Assembly (NCBI RefSeq): GCF_046292825.1
Contig: NZ_JBKBQG010000009.1
Span: 45,648 to 109,647, forward strand
Origin: Salinarimonas sp046292825
GTDB lineage: Bacteria > Pseudomonadota > Alphaproteobacteria > Rhizobiales > Beijerinckiaceae
Reading direction: 5' to 3'
Length of the DNA: 64,000 nt
A program made the translations under genes and the position numbers. Shown in pieces: positions 44,846 to 52,395 of this stretch. The notes below the pieces were generated by a model. That model worked only from the letters and a program-made list of their open reading frames with translations. It did no database searches and was not told the DNA's origin. Numbering within the stretch: position 1 is the stretch's first letter; each line of letters begins with the position of its first letter.

Positions 44846-45174
44846 GTCTTCGAGCGGCGGTCGAGCTCCGCCTGCGCGAAATAGGCCGAGGCCTTCCGCA
44901 GGATCTCGTTGGCCTGCCGAAGCTCGCGGTTCTCGCGCTCGAGGGCGGCCAGACGCTTGCGCACCTCGGTCGTCATCCCCTCGCGTTGGCCTCTATCACG
45001 CTCGGCTTGGCGCACCCAGTTCCGGAGCGCCTCCCCGCTGCACCCGATCTTCGCGGCGATCGAGGCGATCGCCGCCCACTCGGATTCGTACTCGCCCCGG
45101 CGCTCGGCCACCATCCGAACGGCGCGGGCGCGCACCTCGGGGGAGTAGCTCTTGTTCCGCTTCTTCTCGCTCAT
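44842..45174 (-). CDS. IS3-family transposase OrfA (helix-turn-helix/leucine zipper)
   Basis: A 110-residue HTH_Tnp_1 protein: KSYSPEVRARAVRMV, then IAAKIGCSGEALRNWVRQAE, and a C-terminal leucine zipper (RLAALERENRELRQANEILRKASAYFA). It binds the terminal repeats and dimerises with OrfAB. Confidence 0.94.
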   Translation of the reverse strand: MSEKKRNKSYSPEVRARAVRMVAERRGEYESEWAAIASIAAKIGCSGEALRNWVRQAERDRGQREGMTTEVRKRLAALERENRELRQANEILRKASAYFAQAELDRRSKT

Positions 45175-45197
45175 GGCTCCATCCTCTCAGGAGTTGG

Positions 45198-45224
45198 AGC
45201 CTCCGGCAAACACGGGGCGGTTCA
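45198..45224. repeat. Right terminal inverted repeat of the IS3 element
   Basis: 27 bp, complement of the left end with one mismatch; ends GGCGGTTCA at 45224. Confidence 0.92.
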
Positions 45225-45256
45225 GTGCGTCGCGGCGGCGGCGCTTCGCGGAACGC

Positions 45257-45293
45257 AAAAACCCCGCGTCGGGGGTCCGATCGCGGGGTTTTC
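45257..45293 (-). terminator. Original host terminator of the rRNA-tRNA-fMet transcript, now displaced
   Basis: An 11-bp stem (AAAACCCCGCG with CGCGGGGTTTT) that works in either direction. It lies 7 bases past the displaced tRNA 3' fragment at 45300, where a terminator following the tRNA gene would be expected before the element inserted. Confidence 0.82.
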
Positions 45294-45298
45294 TTGGT

Positions 45299-45347
<49 letters not shown>

Positions 45348-45463
45348 AACGCGGCCCCATAGGCACCAACAGCCGCCAACACCAACCCATAGCCTTTCCA
45401 GGCGCTTAGCGCCAGCGCGCTGTTGAAAATCGTTGACGGAACGGGGTGAAGCATGGGAACAAG

Positions 45464-45481
45464 TGTCCCCATATTGTCCCC
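45464..45481. promoter_or_regulatory. Putative integrase arm-type site, left
   Basis: TGTCCCCATATTGTCCCC, two TGTCCCC units on an 11-bp pitch, with a third GTCCCC at 45486-45491, lying about 120 bp inside the left att repeat and just before int. A near-identical 18-mer lies inside the right end (63626). This is the layout of integrase arm sites; function is inferred. Confidence 0.5.
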
Positions 45482-45502
45482 GCGCGTCCCCGAGGCCCCA
45501 CC

Positions 45503-46633
45503 ATGCCCACCATTGAAAAGCGCATCCGCAGCGAGAACGGCGAACCCTATTACCGGGTGCGCGTCCGGGTGCGCGGCCTGCCCGAAAAGCAAAAGACCTT
45601 CAAGCGCCTGACCGACGCAAAGCTATGGGCGCAGCAGACCGAGGCCGCAATCCGGCGCGGCGAGGTGCAAAACGTGGTGGCGACCGCCAAGGGCAAGACC
45701 CTTGGCGACTTGATCAACCGCTACAAGCGGCAGGTGTTGCCCCACAAGGCCCCGACCACCCAGCGGGCAGCCGAAACCTACCTAAGGCATTGGCAGCGCG
45801 TTCTAGGCGCTTACGGGCTGGCCTACATCACAACAGACGCCATCGAGGCCGAGTTAGAGAAACTGGCCGAGGCAGGCGACACGCGCCGCAAGCTGGACGA
45901 GGGCGCGGCCCCCGACCGGCCCAAGAGCCGCAAGACCCTGAAACACTACCGCGACACGCTGGCCGTTTTGTTCAAGCACGCCAAGGCGTGGGGCTGGACG
46001 GCGCAGAACCCTATGGACGGGGTGAACGCCATCACCAAGATACGCGACGAGCGCACACGGTTCCTGTCCGACGACGAGCGGGCCAAGTTGCTAGAGGCGT
46101 GCCGCCAGAGCGATAACGCGCATCTTTTCCCCGTGGTTATGTTCGCCTTGAGCACCGGCGCACGGAAATCCGAAATCCTGACGCTGACGCTTGGCGACCT
46201 TGACCTTGACCGGCGCACGGCGATCTTGCGCGACACCAAGAACGGCGACACCCGCGCCGTGCCCATCGCCCGGCACCTTGCCGACGTGCTCACCGAGCAG
46301 CGATCCAAGGTCGCCGCACTATACGAGGGTATGCCCAAGCCACCGGCGACCCGTTGGCTTTTCCCGCGTGCCGACGGGCAAGAACCCATCGACATACGCA
46401 CCGCGTGGGAGAACGCCCGCGACAAGGCCGGGCTTGCCGACTTCCGTTTCCACGACCTACGGCACTCAACCGCCAGCTATCTTGCCATGAAAGGCGCGAG
46501 CCTTGTGGAGATTGCCGAGGTGCTGGGGCATCGCACGTTGCAGATGGTACGCCGCTACGCCCACTTGTCCGAAAGCCACGTCAAGGGGCTTGTCGAGCGC
46601 TTGAACGACGACCTTTTCAACAGTAAAACTTAG
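45503..46633 (+). CDS. int: Site-specific tyrosine recombinase (integrase)
   Basis: A 376-residue integrase with an N-terminal arm-binding Arm-DNA-bind segment (1-60), a SAM-like core-binding domain (about 65-165) and the catalytic domain. All catalytic residues are present: Arg221 (STGARKSE), Lys246, His317 and Arg320 (FRFHDLRHS), His343 (LGH) and Tyr352 (RRYAHL). It should recombine the tRNA-fMet 3' end with the element att site. ATG 45503 is chosen as the first Met in the conserved part; an in-frame ATG at 45446 would add 19 unlike residues. The gene lies 155 bp inside the left end and reads inward. Confidence 0.95.
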   Translation: MPTIEKRIRSENGEPYYRVRVRVRGLPEKQKTFKRLTDAKLWAQQTEAAIRRGEVQNVVATAKGKTLGDLINRYKRQVLPHKAPTTQRAAETYLRHWQRVLGAYGLAYITTDAIEAELEKLAEAGDTRRKLDEGAAPDRPKSRKTLKHYRDTLAVLFKHAKAWGWTAQNPMDGVNAITKIRDERTRFLSDDERAKLLEACRQSDNAHLFPVVMFALSTGARKSEILTLTLGDLDLDRRTAILRDTKNGDTRAVPIARHLADVLTEQRSKVAALYEGMPKPPATRWLFPRADGQEPIDIRTAWENARDKAGLADFRFHDLRHSTASYLAMKGASLVEIAEVLGHRTLQMVRRYAHLSESHVKGLVERLNDDLFNSKT

Positions 46634-46675
46634 GCTTCCTTGGCCTTTTCAAACCCCATGCGCCGAGGTTTGGAC

Positions 46676-46894
46676 ATGGTGGACTTGAAAGACCTGTTGA
46701 CCGTGCGGCAGGTGGCCGACCAGTCACCCGGCATCACGGAAAACAAGCTACGTTGGTGGATATTCCACGCGGAAACGAGCGGGATAGCCCCGGCGCTGGT
46801 AAGGATCGGCGGTAGGGTCTACATCGACCGCGCCGAGTTCAACCGCTGGCTTGAAGGCCAGCGCATGGCCCGCAAGGCCGACCGCGCAGCCTAA
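46676..46894 (+). CDS. Small helix-turn-helix protein, excisionase-like
   Basis: A 72-residue winged-helix protein (LLTVRQVADQSPGITENKLRWWIFHAETSGIAPALVRIGGRVYIDRAEFNRWLEGQR) of the MerR/AlpA-like excisionase fold, where the final strand-helix reads shape the wing. It lies 43 bases after int in the same direction, the usual place for a recombination directionality factor. ATG 46676 follows GAGG; an upstream ATG at 46640 is possible. Confidence 0.75.
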   Translation: MVDLKDLLTVRQVADQSPGITENKLRWWIFHAETSGIAPALVRIGGRVYIDRAEFNRWLEGQRMARKADRAA

Positions 46895-46956
46895 CCGCAA
46901 GCGGGGAACAATAAGCCTCCGGCGCAAGCTGGGGGCTTTTCCTCATGGTCTAAAAA

Positions 46957-46994
46957 TAAAACAAACCGATTGCTTGCGGCAATCGGTTGTTTTT
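46957..46994 (+). terminator. Terminator after int-xis
   Basis: AACCGATTGC and GCAATCGGTT pair around a TTGCG loop, extended by A-T pairs and followed by TTTTT. It isolates the int-xis unit from trfA. Confidence 0.85.
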
Positions 46995-47049
46995 GCCATG
47001 ATTGTTTTAGAGAAACAAAATAAACCAACAACAATAAGGTATTTATCCC

Positions 47050-47952
47050 ATGAGCAAGCAAACAAATCAAGCCAATTCTTCAACTACCATCGCAAATGTT
47101 CAGGACGCTAGTTTGCGCCGCCGCTTGGCGAGCCTTGAGAAAACAATCAGCGCGACCGACGCGGCCAAGGCCGCGCCAACAGCCCCAACGAACGACAACA
47201 CCCCCGCCCCGGCAATGCTCCCCTTGTGGCCCGAGGCGGTGCGCGCCGTTCCCAACGGCGTCTTGCGAACTGCCCTATTTGGCGCGATTGCCAAGGGCAA
47301 GCGGCGCTATTTGGATGATGAAGAATTGGCAGCAGTTGACGGGGTGAGCGTTCGCTATACCGGCCAGCGCCTTGACCAAGGCGATTTGGATGTGTGGGAA
47401 AGCATCCTGCACCTTGTCCGCACACAGGCGCTAGGGAAGGAATGCCGCGTTACGTCTTATGCCCTGTTGCGCCTCATGGGAAAGACGGACACGGGCAAAA
47501 ACCGCGCCGTGCTGGCGAAACGGATAACCCGCCTGCGCGCAAGCGCCATCGTGTTGAAAACCGCCCGATATACGTATATCGGCGGATTGGTTGACGAGGG
47601 CCGCAAGGACGAGAAAACCCAAGAATGGCGGATCAAGATAAACCCAAACCTTGCCGCCCTATTTGGACGCGATCAGTACACACAACTTGATTGGACGATC
47701 CGCAAGGCACTTGAGGGCAAGCCCCTCGCTCAATGGCTCCATGGCTTCTATTCCAGCCATGCTAATCCCTTCCCTGTTCGGGAAGATACCTTGCTGCGGC
47801 TCGCTGGGAGCGAGGACACAGCAACGGGAAGTTCGCGGCAGACGTTGCGAAAGGCGCTGAAAGACGTTGCCAGCGCCGCCGCCGCGAGCGGCCAAGCGTT
47901 CCGGTTCGAGATCGTTGGCGGCCTGGTTCACGTTGATAAGAGCCATAAATAG
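47050..47952 (+). CDS. trfA: TrfA-type plasmid replication initiator
   Basis: A 300-residue protein of the TrfA family: LPLWPEAVRAVPNGVLRTALFGA, RRYLDDEELAAVDGVSVRYTGQRLDQGDLDVWESILHL, VTSYALLRLMGKTDTGKN and NPNLAALFGRDQYTQLDWTIRKALEGKPLAQWLHGFYSSHANPFPV, then winged-helix C-terminal residues. TrfA proteins bind iterons and open the origin with DnaA. Residues 1-55 are a low-complexity leader. The gene is closed by a terminator and directly followed by six iterons, so initiator and origin are adjacent. Confidence 0.93.
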   Translation: MSKQTNQANSSTTIANVQDASLRRRLASLEKTISATDAAKAAPTAPTNDNTPAPAMLPLWPEAVRAVPNGVLRTALFGAIAKGKRRYLDDEELAAVDGVSVRYTGQRLDQGDLDVWESILHLVRTQALGKECRVTSYALLRLMGKTDTGKNRAVLAKRITRLRASAIVLKTARYTYIGGLVDEGRKDEKTQEWRIKINPNLAALFGRDQYTQLDWTIRKALEGKPLAQWLHGFYSSHANPFPVREDTLLRLAGSEDTATGSSRQTLRKALKDVASAAAASGQAFRFEIVGGLVHVDKSHK

Positions 47953-47968
47953 CGCAAACCGCCGCCAC

Positions 47969-47995
47969 AGCGCCCGCATAAGCGGGCGCTTTTTT
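47969..47995 (+). terminator. Terminator after trfA
   Basis: AGCGCCCGC and GCGGGCGCT form a perfect 9-bp stem with ATAA loop, followed by TTTTT. It separates trfA transcription from the iterons. Confidence 0.92.
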
Positions 47996-47997
47996 CG

Positions 47998-48129
47998 TAC
48001 CGTCCCAGCGGATACGAAATACCGTCCCAGCGCCTACGCGATACCGTTCCAGCGCCTACGCGATACCGTTCCAGCGCCTACGCGATACCGTTCCAGCGCC
48101 TACGCGATACCGTTCCAGCGCCTACGAGA
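47998..48129 (+). repeat. Six tandem 22-bp iterons
   Basis: Direct repeats without spacers, unit beginning TACCGTTCCAGCGCCTACGC and 22 bp long. Units 3, 4 and 5 (48042-48107) are identical; units 1 and 2 have TACCGTCCC, unit 1 also differs at GGATACGAAA, and unit 6 ends CGAGA. The 22-bp pitch puts each copy on the same DNA face, as in TrfA/RepA-bound origins. Confidence 0.95.
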
Positions 48130-48254
48130 ACGCGCAATAAAACGTCCCTTAAAGCCACGGCAGGAGCGGCTTTCCGCAGATCGGCAAAATCTTGCTAATC
48201 CTTTCTTAATCATCTTTTAATCAAAGCGCGCGTGCGCGCGAGGGCTGTGGATAA
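48130..48254. other. Remainder of the putative vegetative origin (oriV): AT-rich stretch and DnaA box
   Basis: An AT-rich run (48192-48225, CTAATCCTTTCTTAATCATC and following) lies right of the iterons, then TGTGGATAA at 48246-48254, whose complement TTATCCACA is the consensus DnaA box. Together with trfA and the iterons this is a full iteron-type origin. Confidence 0.85.
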
Positions 48255-48888
48255 CTTTTCGCCACCGGAGAAAATCGACCGAGCGGGCGGCTCCCCCTTT
48301 GCCCAAAAAATTGCAGCCGCATTCGGGGTAGCCTTAAAAGGAAGCCGCCTTGCGGCGGCTGGGATTGTACATAGCCGCGCAGGGCGCGGCGGCAGGCTTG
48401 CGCCTGCCTGAAAAGGAATGCGCTATGCCAGCCTATGGGCTGGCGCGCATCCCCCGTAGCCCCCAAACGGGGGCGGTTGGCTCGAGCTCACCAAGAGGCA
48501 AGGGGGCGTCCCTGTGCTCACGTCCCCGCTTTCTCTTGCTTGGTCTATGCCCAGCCGCCGGCCGGGTAAAGGCCAAGCCCTAGGGGCGCGCAAGCGCGGC
48601 CTTGACCCGTCCGCCGTCCGGTCATGGGCGACCGGCGCGAAAGCGGCTCCGAGAGGCAAGGGACGAAGAACAGGCCCCTTATAAATACCCGCCAGACGCA
48701 GCCAGCGGGCTTTTGGTGCATTTCTTTGCTTTGAATAGATAGAGGACAGCGAACCGACAGCAGAAACGATTTTAACGGCGTTCTAGGGCGGTATATTTTT
48801 CGCAAATATTCTTTCGCCAATCGGCTTGTTTTGCGTTATACTGTAACCATAATTGAATTATAGCCGATAATTACTTTGGGTTTTTGCC
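48255..48888. other. Palindrome-rich region without a clear gene, ending in a promoter
   Basis: About 630 bases with many short hairpins (AGCCGCC-TTGC-GGCGGCT at 48342, GCAGGC-TTGC-GCCTGC near 48391, GCCAGC-CTAT-GGGCTGGC near 48427). No convincing open frame. The last 100 bases are AT-rich and contain TTGTTTTGCGTTATACTG, a likely promoter, and the palindrome ATAATTGAATTAT near 48850, a possible operator for the next gene. Confidence 0.5.
48261..48304. repeat. 44-bp dispersed repeat, copy 1
   Basis: Begins GCCACCGGAGAAAATCGACC and is identical over 44 bp to 54576-54619. A degraded relative, ending CGGCTCCCCCTTTGCCC, lies near 52784-52819. Always in intergenic DNA of the element, same orientation. 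Role unknown. Confidence 0.85.
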
Positions 48889-49167
48889 ATGAATACACAA
48901 GTCAACGTCGTTGAATACCGATTGAATAGCGACGGGCGCACGGACGCCCCGTCCCTTTTCCGCACATTACAGCTTGCGCACCGGCAGGGCGACGTCCGCG
49001 CCGTTACGCACATGTTTGAGCGCTGGAACATCCCGCCTAGCGTGGCCGTGCCCCTGCTAGAGGGCAAGATACCCGCCCGCATCGAGAATAGGTCCGTTGT
49101 GTTTGAACTGCCTTGCGCCGACGTGTTGCCCTTTGTGCCGACCGTCCCCGGCCAGACCAAGCATTAA
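48889..49167 (+). CDS. Small hypothetical protein
   Basis: A 92-residue soluble protein (MNTQVNVVEYRLNSDGRTDAPSL..., ending VPTVPGQTKH) without recognisable motifs. It has its own AT-rich promoter and is the first gene of a rightward string of ten small genes that nearly all overlap or abut. Possibly a regulator or maintenance protein, but nothing in the sequence shows it. Confidence 0.7.
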   Translation: MNTQVNVVEYRLNSDGRTDAPSLFRTLQLAHRQGDVRAVTHMFERWNIPPSVAVPLLEGKIPARIENRSVVFELPCADVLPFVPTVPGQTKH

Positions 49168-49180
49168 GGGGGGCGAGTTT

Positions 49181-49438
49181 ATGAACCGCGACGCCTTCAA
49201 CTTGATGCTGGACGGCATCGACCGCGCCACCGGCAACGCCGGGACGCTCCACCGCGTTACCCGTGAATTGCAGCATACCTACATGCGCGGCGTCAAAGCC
49301 GACCGCGAGCAGGCCGAGGAACTGTTGCAGCGTGCCGAAACGCTGGCGCGGATGTTGGCCGCCGACGTGCTGCAAGTGCGCATGAGTTTTGACCGCACAT
49401 ATGCAGACGAATCCGAGCAGACCGGGGGGGCGCTATGA
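49181..49438 (+). CDS. Small hypothetical protein, helical
   Basis: An 85-residue charged, alpha-helical protein (VTRELQHTYMRGVKADREQAEELLQRAETLARMLAADV). Start ATG 49181 follows a strong AAGGGGGGCGAG site 13 bases after the previous stop. Its stop overlaps the next start. Confidence 0.72.
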   Translation: MNRDAFNLMLDGIDRATGNAGTLHRVTRELQHTYMRGVKADREQAEELLQRAETLARMLAADVLQVRMSFDRTYADESEQTGGAL

Positions 49439-49659
49439 AACGCCCATCCCTTTACGCCATACGCCCGAGCGCCCGCCCCGTCGTGTGGTTCTTCCGCATC
49501 TTGGCCGCGCTTGCCCTGCCCGTGGCCTTGATCTTGGTTGCGCTGGTTGCGACCGGATGCAGCTACACCAACCGTCAAGGTGGCGAGATCGGGGGCGGTT
49601 TCCGCCTGTTCCCGACCATCGTTTTTGACAGCAACATTGAAGTTGGAAAGCAGAAGTAA
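49435..49659 (+). CDS. Small membrane lipoprotein-like protein
   Basis: A 74-residue protein with a basic N-terminus, a hydrophobic stretch (VVWFFRILAALALPVALILVALVATGC, about 16-42) and a lipobox-like VATGC, followed by a short periplasmic tail. It could be a lipoprotein or a single-pass membrane protein; conjugative plasmids often carry such entry-exclusion proteins, but there is no direct evidence here. ATGA overlap with the preceding gene. Confidence 0.7.
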   Translation: MKRPSLYAIRPSARPVVWFFRILAALALPVALILVALVATGCSYTNRQGGEIGGGFRLFPTIVFDSNIEVGKQK

Positions 49660-50264
49660 TGAATGGCGTTAGTTTTGCCATTGCAGCCGCCGCTTTTGTA
49701 CCGGCGACCGCTTGGGCCGGATGGAATACCGCCAGCTATGCCGCCACGTTCCAGACGTTGGCCGACATTCGCAACACGCTCACCCGCTGGTGCGCGACCG
49801 AAGCCGCCCACAAGCTGAATTACACGGCTGGCCGCCTTGCGGACGCTTGCGGCACCACCTTTGACGGTCAGAACATCCAAGGCGCGCAAGTTTATGTGGC
49901 CCGCAATTACAATGACCGCGACTTGATCACCGCGACCCGCTGGACGTTCGTACTTTCCAATGAGAGCAAGGCTTATCTTTTTGTGTTGGTGGACGAAACC
50001 CGCCACCAAAGCGCCTTGCGTGACCGCGAGCAGGATCAGACCAGCACCCGAATGGAAGTCAGTCAGGTTTACCGGGGCCAATGGATGGCCGAACCGGACA
50101 TCCTGACCGCAGGCACCGCTTGGCGTGGCCGCAAGGCCGGGGGCAAACGCCGCACCGACCGCGACCCGCCCGCGTTCGAGGACGTGGACGCAGGCTTAGG
50201 CGACGCGATCCGCTCCCTTTATGCGCTGCGCTTCCGCGTCCGCGAGGCTTACCGCGTCAAATGA
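49659..50264 (+). CDS. Secreted hypothetical protein
   Basis: A 201-residue protein with a signal peptide (MNGVSFAIAAAAFVPATAWAG, cleavage after AWA) and a Cys pair (RWCATEA, DACGTTFDG) that could form a disulfide in the periplasm. No known domain recognised. Starts at the last base of the preceding stop and overlaps the next frame, so it is tightly coupled to its neighbours. Confidence 0.72.
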   Translation: MNGVSFAIAAAAFVPATAWAGWNTASYAATFQTLADIRNTLTRWCATEAAHKLNYTAGRLADACGTTFDGQNIQGAQVYVARNYNDRDLITATRWTFVLSNESKAYLFVLVDETRHQSALRDREQDQTSTRMEVSQVYRGQWMAEPDILTAGTAWRGRKAGGKRRTDRDPPAFEDVDAGLGDAIRSLYALRFRVREAYRVK

Positions 50265-50290
50265 TAAGAACAAAACAGGAACTTTGGACT

Positions 50291-50539
50291 ATGGCACTAA
50301 CTGCATTTGAAAAGAACCTTGTAGCCGCCCTACGCGCCGCCCGCCCCTTTGTCGAGCAGGCGCAGCAGGTCAGCGGCGGGATTACCGGCACCGGCGAGAT
50401 TGTCTTGATCGACGGCCTATTGACCGCCGCCACCAAGAAAGACGCACAGCGAGAGAGCAGCACGCCGGCCGCGCCGACGTTTAAACCCGGCCCGCGCTGC
50501 AAGCGCACGCCCGACATGTTCGGAGGGGCCAAGAAATGA
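50291..50539 (+). CDS. Small hypothetical protein
   Basis: An 82-residue protein (MALTAFEKNLVAALRAARPFVEQAQQ..., ending CKRTPDMFGGAKK). Start 50291 follows AGGAAC; ATG 50261, which overlaps the previous stop as ATGA, would add ten residues. The stop overlaps the next ATG. Confidence 0.65.
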   Translation: MALTAFEKNLVAALRAARPFVEQAQQVSGGITGTGEIVLIDGLLTAATKKDAQRESSTPAAPTFKPGPRCKRTPDMFGGAKK

Positions 50540-50772
50540 AGAAGCCGATACAAGTACGCACCGCCGCCGCGTTGCTAACCACAGCGAGCGCCGAAGCGCA
50601 CAAGTTGAGCCTTTGCCTTGCCGGAGCCGTGAACAGTCTCCGCGCACCGGCCTATGATTCTGATGCTGCAATAGAGGCCTTTACTGATTTGCAGGCCGCT
50701 GCCGAGATATTGGAAACTATTGAGCGCATCATGGGCGAGGCCGCCGACGGGTTGGCCCGCGTGGAGGCTTGA
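50536..50772 (+). CDS. Small hypothetical protein, helical
   Basis: A 78-residue Ala-rich helical protein (MKKPIQVRTAAALLTTASAEAHKLS..., ending LARVEA). ATGA overlap with the upstream gene, four bases before the next. Confidence 0.65.
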   Translation: MKKPIQVRTAAALLTTASAEAHKLSLCLAGAVNSLRAPAYDSDAAIEAFTDLQAAAEILETIERIMGEAADGLARVEA

Positions 50773-50775
50773 GCC

Positions 50776-51237
50776 ATGCGCCAGCCCCTACACATTGAGA
50801 TCGGTCTTACCTTCCTCACCAACGACGGGCAGCCGGTTGTTATCTGCCAGCGGCGGGAAACGGGCCGGACAATCCCCGGCACCGACCTTGCCGACGTGCG
50901 CTTTATGGGCCGGAGCCAGCAAGACCCGCGCTTGATGATCGAGTTTGACCGCGATGGCCGCGCTTTGGAGTTTTGGCGCGCGCACCTTCCGGCAAGCGTG
51001 CCGGTTAAGAAGAAGCATCCCGCGATCCGCCGCTTGAACAGCGACGAGCGCCAGCCCGCCCCTGAAACGTTTTCCCTTGCCCGCCTCAAGGCGCGACCGC
51101 GCCGGGAGCAGGTCAGGGAAGCATGGCACCGCTGGGCAGCCAAGCCCGAGAACCGCGAGCGCAAGCGCGCGGCAGATCGTGCCCGGTATCAGGCCCGCAA
51201 GGCCCAACAACAAACGAAAGGACACCCGACCAAATGA
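50776..51237 (+). CDS. Hypothetical protein with a highly basic C-terminus
   Basis: A 153-residue protein. The N-terminal half (HIEIGLTFLTNDGQPVVICQRR ... MIEFDRDGRALEFW) looks like a small beta domain; the C-terminal 60 residues are rich in Arg and Lys (REAWHRWAAKPENRERKRAADRARYQARKAQQQ) and may bind nucleic acid. Function unknown. Confidence 0.68.
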   Translation: MRQPLHIEIGLTFLTNDGQPVVICQRRETGRTIPGTDLADVRFMGRSQQDPRLMIEFDRDGRALEFWRAHLPASVPVKKKHPAIRRLNSDERQPAPETFSLARLKARPRREQVREAWHRWAAKPENRERKRAADRARYQARKAQQQTKGHPTK

Positions 51238-51455
51238 ACGAGCAACAACGCCGCGTGGCCGAGATCGGCCACATATTGCAGGAGCGGGCAAGCGACCTTG
51301 CCCACGCATCCCGCATCACCAACCCGCAGGACATGGCCCACGCGCTGGCGCTGGCCGTTGTCGGCATCGAGGACGTAAAAGCCATGCTAATGAAAGAACA
51401 GCGCGAGGCCGAGCGGCAAACGGGCGACGTAGCGCCTTGGGAAACGGGGGGCTAG
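51234..51455 (+). CDS. Small hypothetical protein, helical
   Basis: A 73-residue helical protein (MNEQQRRVAEIGHILQERASDLAHAS...). The ATG overlaps the previous stop. Confidence 0.65.
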   Translation: MNEQQRRVAEIGHILQERASDLAHASRITNPQDMAHALALAVVGIEDVKAMLMKEQREAERQTGDVAPWETGG

Positions 51456-51459
51456 GCGG

Positions 51460-51624
51460 ATGGAGATTCTAGGATTGCTGCTACTTCTTTTCGCAGTAGC
51501 TATTATTTTTCAAATTGCCCGGGCTTTTTGGCACCTTACTTTTGGCCTCTATTTCGAGGCGTTAGAGCGCAAGAAAGCCCGCGCCGGTCGCCATGGCCGC
51601 CCTTCCATTGAGAATGACAAGTAA
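51460..51624 (+). CDS. Small single-pass membrane protein (54 residues)
   Basis: MEILGLLLLLFAVAIIFQIA forms a transmembrane segment at the very N-terminus, followed by FWHLTFGLYFEALERKKARAGRHGRPSI, a basic cytoplasmic tail. Starts 4 bases after the previous stop with AGGCGG upstream. Short but consistent with the gene string. Confidence 0.6.
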   Translation: MEILGLLLLLFAVAIIFQIARAFWHLTFGLYFEALERKKARAGRHGRPSIENDK

Positions 51625-51646
51625 TTATAATCAGGAGATTTATGAT

Positions 51647-51829
51647 ATGTGCCGCGTTTATTACTTCGACGGCACCACCAAGGATTTTTTGTTTGAGGGT
51701 CAAGCGCAATTTGAGTGCGCGTGCAATGGCGGCATCAAATATGACCGCCCATTCGGCGGATCAACATCCAACGACAACAGCAACAGCTTTTTTGGCTGGG
51801 GCGATAAGAAAAAAGATGGTTGGTTTTAA
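51647..51829 (+). CDS. Small hypothetical protein with aromatic/Asn-rich tail
   Basis: A 60-residue protein (MCRVYYFDGTTKDFLFEGQAQFECACNGG ... SFFGWGDKKKDGWF) with three Cys. AGGAG lies 9 bases before ATG 51647. Last gene of the small-gene string, closed by a terminator 50 bases on. Confidence 0.62.
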   Translation: MCRVYYFDGTTKDFLFEGQAQFECACNGGIKYDRPFGGSTSNDNSNSFFGWGDKKKDGWF

Positions 51830-51878
51830 GAAAGGGTGCGTTTTTGGAATGGTCGTTTCGGCCACCAGCACCGCCACG

Positions 51879-51902
51879 AACCCCGCCCCGTGCGGGGTTT
51901 TT
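51879..51902 (+). terminator. Terminator after the small-gene string
   Basis: AACCCCGC and GCGGGGTT with a CCCGT loop, followed by TTT. Confidence 0.85.
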
Positions 51903-52395
51903 GGTTGTCCATTCTGGCGCACAGCGAGAGCCGCACCCCGCCACGGGGCAGGAGCATCGGCAGCAGGAGCACCCGGCAGGCGGGATCGTCCAGCAGGCCG
52001 CCAGAGGCTTACGGCGGGCTTTCCCTTACCCGCGCCGCGCCGCAGGCCAAGGACGCATTGCAGGGGCTTCCCAGAGCGTTTGCCGCAGGGCGGCACCGTT
52101 GCAGCCTTCCCGGCGCATCGAGGCGCAGGCATCCCCCGACCGTTTGGGCGCTTTTTCGACTTGGGCCGACCGTTCCGGCTCCATCCCCTTTTGAGTGTCA
52201 GCAGCCCATCGACCAGCCTTCCTGACATGGCCAAATCTGCCCCCGCCCGCGTCCGCCACAAGGGAAAACACGGCTTTCCCCGCAAGCGGCGAACCTTCCG
52301 ATTTTTCCCTTGCACCATCCGCTTATTGGCGGGGCCGACGATAAGGCATGAAAGGCGGCGATAGGCGCAGCCATAAATCAAAAGGAGATAGAGTT
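51903..52395. other. Intergenic region without a convincing gene
   Basis: About 490 bases. Open frames exist on both strands but they are Arg/Pro/Ala-rich, lack ribosome sites and match nothing recognised. The right end carries AAAGGAGATAG before the DUF736 gene. Confidence 0.5.

Larger units (their letters stand above)
43907..45224 (-). mobile_element. IS3-family insertion sequence, complete
   Basis: A 1318-bp element with 27-bp terminal inverted repeats carrying one mismatch (outer ends TGAACCGCC ... GGCGGTTCA) enclosing orfA and orfB on the minus strand. The wording of the transposase fits the IS51/IS407-like part of IS3. No target-site duplication is visible: the flanks are CCGATC on the left and GTGCGT on the right, which suggests a deletion or recombination after insertion. 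Confidence 0.9.

Noticed and set aside
44840..44900. Programmed frameshift signal in the IS3 element
   Set aside because: No A-rich slippery heptamer is seen near the orfA/orfB junction; only an ATGA overlap is present.
47998..48129. CRISPR array
   Set aside because: The repeats are contiguous 22-bp units with no spacers, next to a TrfA gene and a DnaA box; they are iterons.
51761..52381. Leftward gene of 206 codons
   Set aside because: Covers a terminator and the DUF736 leader, lacks a ribosome site and has biased composition; counted as non-coding.
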